The notes under the pieces were generated by a model. That model did not search any database and had not been told where the DNA came from. It saw only the letters and a program-made list of their open reading frames with translations. This document shows positions 1 through 11,849 of a stretch of DNA of 64,000 nt, piece by piece. The stretch is from Stratiolaelaps scimitus. Taxonomy: Eukaryota; Arthropoda; Arachnida; Mesostigmata; Laelapidae. Position numbers and translations under genes: made by a program. Location: positions 1,488,001 to 1,552,000 of the forward strand of contig JABWDB010000035.1 in NCBI GenBank assembly GCA_019614645.1, given 5' to 3'. How positions within the stretch are numbered: the stretch's first letter is position 1; each line of letters opens with the position of its first letter.

Positions 1-339
1 TCAACCATTTTGTGGAGAGGTGCAATCCATGGATTTGGTTTTTTCCTAGTCGCGCTGTCACACAGGAAATATTGTTTGTTGTCAACAACAGCCCGAAGAT
101 GCCTCACTAGCAGTATCGTCTAGTCGTTCAGGTACATTGTCCTTGAAAAACTACGTCTATCTGGCAATGACGACAAATGTGTAAGAAGAAATCAACTCTG
201 CGTATCAATTTGACCATATACATGTGCACACAAGGTGCTCTGCGCATCTCAGCGTTCGAGAATCTCGAGGGGCAATTAGAAATCCTGTGGCCAGATACGT
301 TGAACCCTCTTACGCTTAAGGCAGCTCAACGTCCACAGG

Positions 340-440
340 TTTAGGCCCGTATAACCTTTTTCTTTTTTTCTTTTTTAATACAGAGGTTAAAGGCAAACCA
401 TGCATCGGCACCACTCTTCACTTCCCGTATAACCTGTGAG
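340..440 (+). repeat. Fragment matching the 37.9-kb repeat
   Basis: AGAGGTTAAAGGCAAACC ATGCATCGGCACCA resembles the segment starting near 37919. It follows a T-rich run at 356-376. The match is short. Confidence 0.4.
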
Positions 441-2354
441 TGCCGAAGTGCCTCTGCATTATGTTCCTCTCGCACCAATACCGAACACACGTATGTGTCT
501 GCCACCGATTCTCGTTACCGCAAATTCTTGTCAACAGGAAACAAATTTTTGTCTGGTCGATGCGCATAGGCATCGCCGCGGATTATGCAAGGTCGTCTAC
601 TGACAGCTCAACCTGTTCAAATGAACAGGATAGGCCTCTCGCTGAAGCTGTTAACGATTGGGTAGTCATTCCGAATCTGGATTTAGGTCGAGGGGGCACG
701 ACACAACACGATACATCCTGCTCTGTCCAATGGATGCCCACGATGACATTGTAATTGCGAAATCATCGCAGCAGACCAACGCGCCATACATTCTGTTCAG
801 CGGCAATCGTTGTCGGCAAAACTTAGCGCCTTGAAATCTTCATCTTTTAGTTAGCCCTTCCTTCTGTGGCAATCGAATGAAAATGCCTGTCACTCGACCT
901 TGTGAGCTCAGCAGGTGCTGGCCACACCAGTCAATGCTGCGTACTGTAACAGTGGTAATAGCCGCAGCATCACTCCTCATAATGGCTCCATTGCTTACCC
1001 AGATGAAATCGATAACTGTCACTATATGTATTCCGCATTCGTAATTTGACGTAAGCGTACTTGACGCCGAAGTGTCCCTTGGCGATGCACAGCAAATAGA
1101 CCGTGAATCAATGAAATTTCGATAATTGTCTCGTTCTGTGCCACTGCGATGCTTTCGTGGCTAGCGACCGTGCTTCTCGCCGACCTTGCATTCGATAGAG
1201 CGAACCACACAATACCCTGATAGGGTCCGATGGCGCCGATATGTCCCGCGCCTTCGCGGACCACTCAATACTACCCAACGGCTGAACACTCGGTTACGTC
1301 TAGGATTATGCTTGATGTAGCCAGCTGTATGTGCCAACTCGACAACCACACGCCAAACCCATCGTAGACGAACAGTCCAACGAGTTCTCTTGATAGAAAA
1401 TACAAAAACAAAGCAACTAGCAGTTTGGGCTAGTGTTCTCTATTGCCAATTTTAGAAGTTATATATATATATATATATATACATCGGGGCTTACCAACGA
1501 TATACATCACCATATCTTTAAATACAATTGAGATATCCGAGTATGTTCGTACAACTGAGATTAGTCAATCAAAAATCCAGTCTGCTATCGATATCTGTAG
1601 TATTTTTTGCAAGTTGCAAACGCGAGCTCGACATACGAGATCGCTAAGTCGTATCTGATCAGCGTAGTTCTTCTAAGGGACATACACCATAAGCGCATAG
1701 GTACACTCATAACCCCTATTCCTGTTGTTGAGTTTTGTCGTTCTTCAGCGAACCATGGTCGAGCGCGGTTGCATCTGGGATGTCTTCCTCTGTCGACGTT
1801 ATCACAGAGAAGCAGGAGGACCTGGTCAAATGAAGCGATAAAAAATATACATTGATATGTCCGCAAAACGTCAATAGTATTATACATAACGGGGCACATG
1901 TAAGCGGCACATTGTCTGTCTACCATACGCTTTTCAACGCACGAAGATGATATGACCATTAATGGAGTTTTGGTATTACCTCAGTCCGGCCCTTTGATCC
2001 GGCGAACGAATGGCTATTTAAGACACGGAACGGAGCCCACCCATCCACTAAACAGCTCGGATCGGAACATCGGACGAGATAGCTTCCCCCTGCTGCCGAG
2101 TGCCGAGTTTTGACAATTTTCAACCTCGCTCGCTCAATGCTTTGCTCTCGTCCGCATCGAGCTCGAAGCGCAATGACAGACATGTCCGGCAGACGGCAAA
2201 TACTGTTCGAAAATGAATTTCACTCGCTTGGTTATAATTACTTTTAGCGATGAGGTTCAGTCCAGCCTCCCCTTTAATTCGTCCCGTAGACGAAGCGGCA
2301 GCAATCGAATCGAATAATGTTTCTAGCAAAGAGGGGACACAGGTAAAGGATAAA

Positions 2355-2432
2355 GGTCCTCATAGTTATACCCAAAAGGTTGAAAGCTGAATGCCTGTCA
2401 GATAGGGGAACAGCTGAGGGTCAGCTCGAAAA
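2355..2432 (-). repeat. Dispersed repeat family C copy
   Basis: The minus strand reads CGAGCTGACCCTCAGCTGTT, CCCCTATCTGACAGGC, then AACCTTTTGGGTATAACTAT and GAGGACC. The same string occurs on the plus strand at 28.70 and 37.86 kb. No coding potential or terminal repeats are seen. It is probably part of a short non-autonomous element. Confidence 0.65.
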
Positions 2433-4302
2433 ACAGTTTAAAGGTTTAGCGAGAGGGAGAGAGAGAGAAATCGCGAAAAACATCAGATGGTTTACTTCTG
2501 AGTTCGACTATCGCAGGATAGAGGAAAAGTGCGTAAGCATTGCTTTCGCACCGGGGCTCCAAGGTGCCCCCTCGTTGCATAAACAGCTATCCGTTTTCCG
2601 TAAAGCTGTCAATCCGAGGCATTCTGCTCTGGCATCGCGTGAATAGTAAACACAGCAATTTTCGCACGGCAATTTATCTCGTAATTCAACTGGTGCCACA
2701 GTGCGCGGAGTCGCCCTTCTCTCTATCTCCCGCTCTGTCCCTACGCGCACGTATGCAAATATCCCGCGATTAAGTGCATCGAATGAATCGATTAGCAGCT
2801 GCACGAAGGCCGAATGTGTTGCAGGCGTTCCCGTCGGTGTCGCAGGCCAGCACGCCTCTTCCAATCACCGCAGTGTCCCAACTTGTATACAGGGCAACAG
2901 AGAGACATCGTCTGGGCGCGATTTGACGCAGGGTGGGAAACATGAACGGAAGGCGGGGTGTGCGATTTCTAACGTTGTGTTCATCCCACCCATAGTCTCT
3001 CTCCCTGTCTCTGCGACAGGCAAGAAAGGGACTTCAGCACGGCAGCAGTGTGATGGTAGCCGTTGTCGAAAGGTGAAACCACAAACACCAGTGTGGCTGC
3101 GAAAACAGACCTTATCGACTGGCCGGCTGACGCTCGAAACGAGGAAACCTACCGACGGAGACACTGCCGGTAGCGCATACGCCGTTCCCGCTCGCTCGCT
3201 CGCTGTCTTGCCTAAAGGGCAGCGGGTCGAATATGAACTGTTGTGACAGCGGTGCCAAGCGCCAAGCGGTGGTTCGTTCCTCTTGCTTGCTTCTCAAGTG
3301 GTATACCTCGCCGTAGCCCTTAGCCACCACGATGAGATTGGGGCTAGCTAGCGGCTAGGAAGCGGCGAACTCGCATAGGGAGACGAAATGTCATAACGTC
3401 TATAGGCGAGCGGGTTTCCTTCGGTTTGATGTAATAACCTAGGCAAGAATGACATCCTGACATCGTCCGGGGATAACTGCCAAACGAAAGACTGTCATTG
3501 AAAAGACCTTTAAAAGGACTCGTCGACTGATTCGAGTCGCTCTGCCAGTCGCTTACATGAGATTTTCCTTGCCGGTCAATTACTGCTGGACTCTGCTAGC
3601 GCACGGTGCCGGTATTTGTATGCACATGTCGATGTCGCTTGGGACAAATTTATCACGGTTGCACATTTCTCTCAACAGACCTAAGAACAAGTTCGTGAAG
3701 GAAAAACCGGCCGCCGTACAGAGGACCGGCTTCCAGACTGTGTTAACAAGAGATAGATTTCGTCTCGAAATTGACTGACCCACCTTTCGTTGACTGGGCA
3801 TTATTCACGAGGGTCGTGGCAGACAAGGCGAGGCTGGGTTCTCAAAGTTCACCAACCGTGCCAATTGCGTAGCTTGTAACCAAGCTGCATGCAACACAGT
3901 AGCACTTTCACAATGAGTCAGTTTGCCAAGCTTGAGTCAAGTATTAAGGGCACATGAACAAGGGGAATTGGCACTATGTCAGTGTCAATGAACACAAAGT
4001 AGACTTACAGTTGAAACAGTGTCGATTTCAACTGTAAACTTACTAATATGTTGGCCGCTCAACTGAATACATCTCTTGCTCACTGTAAACTCACATTTGA
4101 TGACGACTGCAAGGCGCTGTGTTAATCGCGTTCACCGTGTACTATAATATGTGAGGAACAAAATTTTAAAATAATGAACAAATATGCAAAATCGAATGCG
4201 CCATCACATTGAGCGTGTGGTTCGACTCTGCGGCTGTGACAACGTCTATTCAGCGGTAGCTCCATGGTAGTGTGCAATGTGCTTTTGTCTATTATTTTTA
4301 CG

Positions 4303-4354
4303 AGAACTTAAGCGTTGTGATAAGACTGCAGTTCCGTTAATAAACTAAGCCTTT
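4303..4354 (+). repeat. SINE-A 3' fragment, degenerate
   Basis: GAACTTAAGCGTTGTG, then CTGCAGTTCCGTTAATAAAC, resembles the body of SINE-A. It lacks the TTTACC tail and a clear B box. Confidence 0.45.
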
Positions 4355-5290
4355 GTATTGTCTCTGGTGGACACAACTTCCGTCATCTGATAACTGCTCC
4401 TTCTTTCGACAGTCATCGTTACAAACACACAATTTATTATCCATCTATAAATAGTAAGTAATAGTAGTAATAATAATAATAGCAAACGCTCTAATTCGCA
4501 GGCTCATCGTCCAGTTCCTGCCTGGCCGTTCGTCGAACAGCACAAATCGTATTGTATAAAAAAGCTATTGCTTGCCGTTGTTGCTGTTTCGTGCCCGGTA
4601 AATAAGCTCCCTCTGTTTCTTGTGTTTTATTGCAGCCTGCGTTTCGTATGGGGGGAGGGTCTACAGAGATTTCGGGACGAATCTAGACGCCGACATTTAG
4701 AACAATGCTATCCTTTGTTACTGTTCATGATTTCTTGCGCGATGTGAGATGGTTGAATTGGGCGTCTATCGACGTTGGCTGTTTGCCGGCCATCGCTGGT
4801 TATCCACCGTGCGCTGTGTTCCGAGAATCGGGCGATATTTCGGCTACCACCGTAAGCCCACTGCTGGCCATGTCGACCTGGCTGCCACCTAATGAAGAAG
4901 CCTAGCAAAAGAGTTCTGGAAGAGCGAGCGGGTCACCATTGAGACATTACTGCCATTATCATTTAAGTTCATCCGAGGTTTGCAGCACTCAAGTTTACTT
5001 CGGGTTTCTCTCGACGACGATGACGACGACAGTAGCAGATGCAACAACTAGGGGGGGGAGAGAGCTGACAAACGGATTTATGCCTGTTACGAGGCAGGGC
5101 CTGAAACAACAATTTGTCCGTTTTAGTGCGGTGACCGGCGTGAACCGAGTCAGTCAAAGTGTCCTAGCAAATCGAACATATATTTGTGAAATTTGCGAGC
5201 GTTGGAAAACGGATGATAGTTGCACACGCTGATAGTTGTACGGCCAGACGTGAACGCATAAAATATATATGTATATATATATCATGTTCA

Positions 5291-5332
5291 GACACAGATA
5301 TACGCATAGGGCCCTATGCGTATACCTGTGTC
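5291..5332. repeat. Near-perfect 42-bp palindrome
   Basis: The left arm GACACAGATATACGCATAGGG and the right arm CCCTATGCGTATACCTGTGTC are reverse complements at 20 of 21 positions with no loop. It stands next to a short (TA)n tract. The function is unknown; it could be an element terminus or a recombination remnant. Confidence 0.85.
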
Positions 5333-8300
5333 GAGACACGCTTCCATGAGCTAACTAGCTGAAACTATAATATACTCAATTTGAGTTCGGGTTTTCATTT
5401 ATCTGCTGTTCTTGGAGAGCTCCTTTGCTTGGCAAAAAAAAACCAAGATACTCAGTTAGCAACGAGTAGTTCCTCGACAACGACCGACAGCCACCAGCGT
5501 TTTTCCCGCGCTATTACTCGAACGTGGAAAATCGCAGTAGTTTTAGCCTACACCACACGAATGGTGCGTCTTATATTTCATCTGCGGCGGCTGACAAGAC
5601 AATGTCAGCAAGAGCGATCACAGCAACAGCAAGAACAATAGAAACCGCTAGCGGTTTGCTTTGCGTTGCTGTCTCTCGGCGCGCACCGCCAGCCGCCAGC
5701 CTCCATGTTTTAAGCTATTTATATCCATATAGCGGCAACAGTGCCGCTCCTGTTTCGTCTGTCGGGAGGATGTTCTCATATGTTTCGGAAGAGTTTGCAG
5801 AAGAGCGATGGCGGCCCGTGTGGGGGTACAGGCTAGCTCATGGAAGGAAGGGGCAGAACGCTAGATAGCGGCGAAAGAGCGCCGTCCTAGTAAATAGAGC
5901 CGAGTTGACGGCCAGAGCCATCTAGCTCTCTTATGCCTCTCGCTCTCTCTCTCGACATATATATATGTATATGTATAATATATATATATATATATGTCTC
6001 ACTATCGATTCAAAGTCTCTGAGAGCTGGTTGGCTTGAGGTGTTCTCTCTCGTGTCGGGGCTGACTGGAGCGCGGAGTCATCACCGTTGCCGCCGTCGCC
6101 GCAGACGACAACGACGATCCGCCGTAGCGAAGTGGTTCGCCACCGGAAGCCGCTTCGGTCGTCAGCGGCGCGCGGTGAGCGGTGAGCGAAACGAAATACA
6201 CAAACAGGCCGAGTAGTGCGCCACCAAGTGAGTATTTCAGTAAGCTCGTATTGCAGCGCTAAGACGCCGAGCTGCCGGTCCGAATGTAACAAGCCCCCCG
6301 CCACCCCCACCCCCGCCCCCAATTCAGCCCCAAACTATAGGCCCTAGTGTGCGCCTGCCCGCGATCTTTCCCCACGATCTTCACCAGTGGCGGCATTCAC
6401 CGGGATCGGCGAAATCCGGCAGCGGCTCGGGACGAGTACCATTATCTCCATTTCGTGTGGCGTTTCTTGTGTGAGAGAGAGCTATGCCTGCCTGCTCGGC
6501 AGGCTGTTGGGGCGTCATTGTCGCCGTGGTTGTTGTTGTTGCTATTGTTCTGGTACTGCTGCTACCGCCGCTGCAGCTGCTGATTCTTGCCAATGTCGTT
6601 CACAGCCGCGGCTCTCCTCCTATGTCGCTGCCGTCGAGGTGACGTTCGGCGTTCGTATCCTCCCCTCATCTCTGATTGCTCTCTAGCAACGCTGCGGCGC
6701 GCTATGGTGACAAGCCATAGCGATGAACTAGGACAGCTATCGGGAACAGAACCTCTTCCCCAGCAACGACTCGCTCCCGACACGGCTGAGTCCACTTGGG
6801 CTCTGTCGCTCCGCTCCTGATACACATGCTTATATCGGGCCCCGGGTCATCCCCAGCCGTCCCCTATAAGCCACCACCATCACGGCACCCTGCACCACAT
6901 CAGCAGGTACGCCGCTGCTCGATGCAGGCGGGGGAGGCGGCAGCGGCCGGCACAACGATCTGGCGCGGTCACTCTGTCTAGGCAGGTAGGTAGATAGGTT
7001 GGTAGGTCGGTCCCTCTCCTCTCTCCCTCTCTCTTTTCTTCTCTTTCAAGCTCGTTCTAGTCGACCTTGAAACTGTTTGTCCTTCGAAGGTTCCAGCTTT
7101 GGCTTTAACTGCGCGTTGTCTTGCATCGGCAAGCAAGCTACGAGCCGACGATCGGCGCAGGTAGCCTAGCTGTTGTTACTGCATCTCCACTGTTCGGTAG
7201 TGGTGACGGCCACCGTGGAGGTGGCACATAAGGTGACGAGCAAGCTGCTATCCGTGCGACCTTCCTCAGGATTCATAGAATTCTGTGACAGCGGGATGGC
7301 GAGCGGAGAGAGGAGATAACGATGGAAGGCCACATCGTCCGTCAAGCATTTCCTTCGCTCAGGTGAAAACGATAGCGAGATAGGAGAGCGAAATAAACTA
7401 GGACAGTCCTGCCTGGGGTCGCAGGTCCGTGCCAGTGTTTATGGGTATATAATTGTGTATAGACGTTAACGTACCGTAGAGTGCGCTCTAGGTAGATCAG
7501 GGGAAACGGTTGGTGTGTGCGTGTATCCATTCGAGGAACCGTGTGAATATCACCATCTACTACAACTACTACAATCTCTCGAGAGCTTGAAGTGCGGCTG
7601 TTTGGAGTCTGCCGAGGTTTCCGTCGGACGGAATCCCTGTTCAGGGGAACGGTTCGCGTTCCAATGGACGTGGATTGTTGTGCTATAATTCGTTCGTACC
7701 ATACTTGGATTCGTAAACGATGACATGAGCCAATGCTTGGCAGTCACCCTGCGTACGTTACGATAGAGCCTCATGGATAGATTTCTTAAAAACAAAACCC
7801 GAACATTCGGAATAAATGGGTCGGTGGAACTCAGATCGATGTCGTTTGTACGACAAAACACGTTTGCCTCTTACTTGCCGCTATTTTTGCCGACTGCAAC
7901 GATCGCCTCTGAGTTTCCAGTGAATTTAGAGCTCGCGGCAGCAACAGTCAAGTGGTAAATGATTCTGCGGTGTTTGTGGATATTTCGCCGATCCCAACAA
8001 CAAAGGTGTGGGACCCTGTCACTCGTCTTTATCGTCTAATTCCTGATAGATTAAAAGCAGTGACATATTGGCAGGCCTATCGGCTTTCAAAACAGTTAAA
8101 CTCGGTACTCAGAAAAGAAAGGGCACCATGAGCCGAACAAGGAAATCTTTACTGGTTTTCGGAGAAATTCAGAGATCAGAGAAGGGTCCATATATATATA
8201 TATATATATATTTGCGCTCACGGTGGCTGAGTGGCAAAGGCTAACGATACGTTGGCAATGAGGCAATTTAATCTTAAAATGAACAGCTCCATGGCACATA

Positions 8301-8448
8301 CAGAGCCATTGCAGACGGGCGTCCTGTCTCCACGAACCAAACGTGAGAATATTATATTACAGACATACGCTTTTAAATGGTAATCCGAAAAATTTACTTC
8401 GAAACGTTGCAGCACGCTAATCCCACGAGAAAACTTCTTCTACCGCAG
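5333..8448. other. GC-rich section, then unique DNA
   Basis: The part from 5.6 to 7.3 kb is GC-rich with CCG/CGT runs, a C-rich run (6295-6321), a TAGG-type microsatellite (6984-7011) and mixed CT and TA tracts (5941-5996). A CACCAA/GTGAGT donor at about 6227 could end a 5' untranslated exon of an unidentified gene. No coding sequence is recognised. A (TA)n tract lies at 8190-8211. Confidence 0.4.
8216..8300 (+). repeat. Possible tRNA-like element next to (TA)n
   Basis: GGTGGCTGAGTGGCAAAGGC is a good A-box match directly after a (TA)n tract. No B box follows at the usual distance, so this is a degenerate SINE head or chance. Confidence 0.3.
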
Positions 8449-8519
8449 TTGTCCTTGACTGTGATTTTGCATTGATTCCCATGAATATTAGATATGAGGG
8501 TGGAAGCTCAATCTCCGAG
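8449..8519 (+). CDS. Isolated exon-like block, 71 nt
   Basis: A pyrimidine-rich acceptor (ACTTCTTCTACCGCAG) and a strong donor (TCCGAG/GTAAGC) flank 71 nt open in one frame. It encodes 23 residues starting VLDCDFALIP, entering at phase 1 and leaving at phase 0. The VLDCDF string is of the kind seen at an immunoglobulin B-strand, but the rest does not extend that match. No partner exon was identified. It may be chance. Confidence 0.25.
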
Positions 8520-11440
8520 GTAAGCTTCTTCCCATTACCGGTATTGTACGACCTGTTTCTCGCTGCAATTAGCGGCCTTTGCATTATTTCAACCACGAGT
8601 CGCCCAGCTCCTGATCATTTCATACGAGTCTAATCAAGTCAATAGGGTTGACCCAAATCTCAAGCAAAACTGCTTAATCTCATTGTCTCTCATATATCCA
8701 CGAGCCACATATTCCATCTAGCAGTCACCGTCACGAGCGGTGGTGAATCCAGCCAGTCGTGAACGCGATAACCGCGACGACAAGTAGCCTGTTTCCACGT
8801 TCTCTTATCGAAGATTAGTATAGTGGACGTGCAAAATAACCCGGCCGTTTAATCAGCTGCTCCCTCATTCATGTATAGGGAGTTGCGGCCATTCCTCGCC
8901 GCTCGTCATCTCGCAGCGTCAATATGTATCACATCTGTTTGAAACTGGCGCGAGTTTTTGCCTTGCATACATTGGCAGTGCATCGGCTAATTGCAGCTGG
9001 TTGCGTCGACAGCATCAGCAACAATCGAACAACAGAACCGCAACAACGGTAGCAACAACTGTAGTGCAACGGTGCAGCGGTGCTTTTTCTCTTCCCTGTT
9101 CACCTCAATGGGAGTACCATAACGTATGTACTGAGCTTTCGATCGATCGATCGTATTGCTCGAGAATACCATTTCGCTTTAGGCCGCCGTTGCCGCCAAT
9201 GCGTTCACCGCTGTCTCCACTGTTGGCTTTAGCGATCATGGTGGTGGTGGTGGCGCTGATGCTACAGATGCTGCCGTTTCTAAATATCATCAACTGGCAA
9301 GCCAGCATGAAGCAAACAGATTGCGCTTGGGCCGCGTAGCGTCCGACGGAGCCTGGCTAGGCCTGCGCTCGCGAGACGGTACAGCGGTCCATGACCGTTC
9401 AACGCCGGCAGCAGCAACAGCAGCAGCAGCCATCACAAGGCGGCAGTCTCCTGTCAACGTTGCCACCTCAGGCTGTAGTCGCCGACGGCCGTGATGGTCA
9501 CTACAGTCACATTCGGCGATAGCATTACTCGTGCGGTAGAGCAGACGTTGTGGTGGTGTGCAGCCTCGTCACTTTTTACACCTTTACGTTTTATTATGGA
9601 TATTATTCGTAGTAGTATTATAATAATAATAATAATAATAATAATAGTAATCAGATTATTATTATTATTACTATTATTATTATTATTATTATAAATTAAC
9701 ATATTAATTTATCACATTGGCGTCCACTCCCTTTTCGTGTAACGGAACACTGGCCAACGGAAAAGTTGTCGGGCTCGCAGCATTCACATTTGTCGAATAA
9801 TCTCCATGTTCGACTCTACTGTTGTTGTTGTTGCTGTCGCTCTTCGATCTGGACAATAACACTATGTGTCGGAATCGACGCCAAACATTGATTCGAGGTT
9901 CACTTTGTTGCATACTCTCTATCTCTCTCTTTCTCTGCCACCCTGTATTTTCATGCTACGCTATTACTAATGATACTACCACCACTGCAACTACCGAACG
10001 AACTGTCCATGTCTATAACAATTCGTGTATTTATTCAAACATACAGTAGTTAGGAATTATTTCGAGGGATTATGGGAGGGTATTGTTCGTTTATTCCTGT
10101 ATTGTTTGTTATATGTCGAATAGTGCGGAGCGGTCATAGCCGAACCTCGCTCGCTCGATATAATATTATAGAATATGATGGGCCTCCATTTCTTCGTGAT
10201 GGCACGAACCGTGCACGCCAACGTGTAGCACGCACATACTCGGATGATGTTCAGACATCGGTGCCCACCCACTATTACATTGGAACCCGTCATCGCGTTC
10301 ACATTGTAATATTATAATTTCTTCGGGTTTGACAATTCTTTTATGACGCATTACATTTGCACCTGACGGTCTTGTACAGTGTATGTGCGGTTGTGGGCCA
10401 TCGATAGCAGGACACTGTGCTGATGCTCGCAATGAATCTGAATTTGCTTACACCTCTCCTTCCTCGAAGATGTCCCATTGCGATTCGTTCCCCAGACATT
10501 GGGATGCGAATTCAGGATGAACTGATATGTTCTGGAGGCGGCGCATCCCTTTGATCTATTTCGATCGTGTTTCAGGTGCATCTTGACCTCGTTGTTATCG
10601 CATTTCCGTATGTCAATCGGAGTACGGCAAAGGCCTTCCACTATACTATGCGATATATTTTCAACGTGCTGCATGCCCACAGCTAGTAGACATGCAGTTG
10701 AATGCAGAGTGCTCTACCCGTCTTTTCAGTTGATGTCTCCTTTTGCCTATATATATATATATATATATACTTTCTCCTTCGGTGTTGCCCTACCGAGGTC
10801 TTGCATCTGACCCCTTGCTCGTTGCCTCAAAAAATCCTCATATCCTGGTAGCTATAAGCAATAAGGACCAATCTACAAGCAGCATTCAAGCTCTTCTTCT
10901 TCTTCTTCTTGATGCGATTGCAGTGCAAACAACACAAAGTTTTGGTTTAATAACGAACCTGCAGTTATTTTTATAACGCTTCAATTCTCGACATGTCGCG
11001 TCGTACAGCAGGCAATTGAAGCCATTTTGTGCGAGCTTCACAGCAGCAAGTCCAATTTAGCTATGAAACAGAGCGGATAGACAAAATCTCTGAAGCATCA
11101 CTGCCGTAGGTCGTATGGTATTTTCAGGGCGATTCATGACGAAATCGTCGAAGATCCTGCTTGCAGTGTTCGGCCCTGCTGGCTTTGCCGCATCTTGAAG
11201 GTGCGGCATCAAGGAGATCTAATATATTAGTGTGCCCATTTCTACTTTCTAGGCTCTCCTATGCTTCCTTTGTTTGCCATCTATATCCTCTATGCTTTTG
11301 CAAACTATCTTTGCTAAGAGTCTGTAAACCACAGCGAATATTATACTGCGTCAATATGTAGTTCGGGTACTCCTCCAAGCTGAACTCTTCTCGAAAAAGT
11401 TAACCTCCTCTTAATGAAATCGCTTGCGGTTTTCCCACTA
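8520..11440. other. Unique DNA with microsatellites
   Basis: It holds a CAG/CAA run (9408-9432), an inverted AAT array (9615-9692) and a (TA)n tract (10749-10769). A GATC run lies at 9140-9152. No gene is recognised. Confidence 0.5.
9615..9692. repeat. Inverted (AAT)n/(ATT)n array
   Basis: A run of TAA units (9618-9646) changes, around 9650-9655, into a run of TTA units (9656-9692). The two halves are reverse complements including their interrupting AGTAATC/GATTA parts. This is unlike a simple one-direction microsatellite and could form a hairpin. Confidence 0.85.
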
Positions 11441-11443
11441 CTC

Positions 11444-11549
<106 letters not shown>

Positions 11550-11783
11550 TTATCTAATTCCTTCAAAACCTGTGGCAATATTTCGTGCAAGCATTTAGTA
11601 CAACTTGGTGAGCTAAAACGGCCCACGCTTAATTAAATAATCAAATTATAACTATTGTTACCCATTGGCTTGAAAATGTAACCCTGGATCGTGGCACACG
11701 TTCTGTTTTCATGAAAAAAATAGCTGACGGCCTCCAAACCCTAAGTGAAAATACTCTACCGCCTGTCAAGAAAACCACAGCAC

Positions 11784-11786
<3 letters not shown>

Positions 11787-11834
<48 letters not shown>

Positions 11835-11844
11835 GTATATATAT
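11787..11844. repeat. (TA)n microsatellite
   Basis: This TA tract is interrupted by G at two sites (ATGTATAT). A CAACAAC-rich stretch follows. Confidence 0.95.
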
Positions 11845-11849
11845 AAACA

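Larger units (their letters stand above)
1..5290. other. No recognised gene; repeats only
   Basis: Apart from a (TA)n tract (1460-1481), the family C copy and SINE-A fragments, nothing is recognisable. Short open frames here lack motifs. A purine-rich GA run lies at 2452-2468. An arm pair CAGTTGAAA/TTTCAACTG sits at 4010-4036. Confidence 0.5.

Noticed and set aside
2701..3246. 181-codon plus-strand open frame
   Set aside because: It has no ATG at its head, no motif and no splice support; lengths like this can arise by chance in 64 kb.
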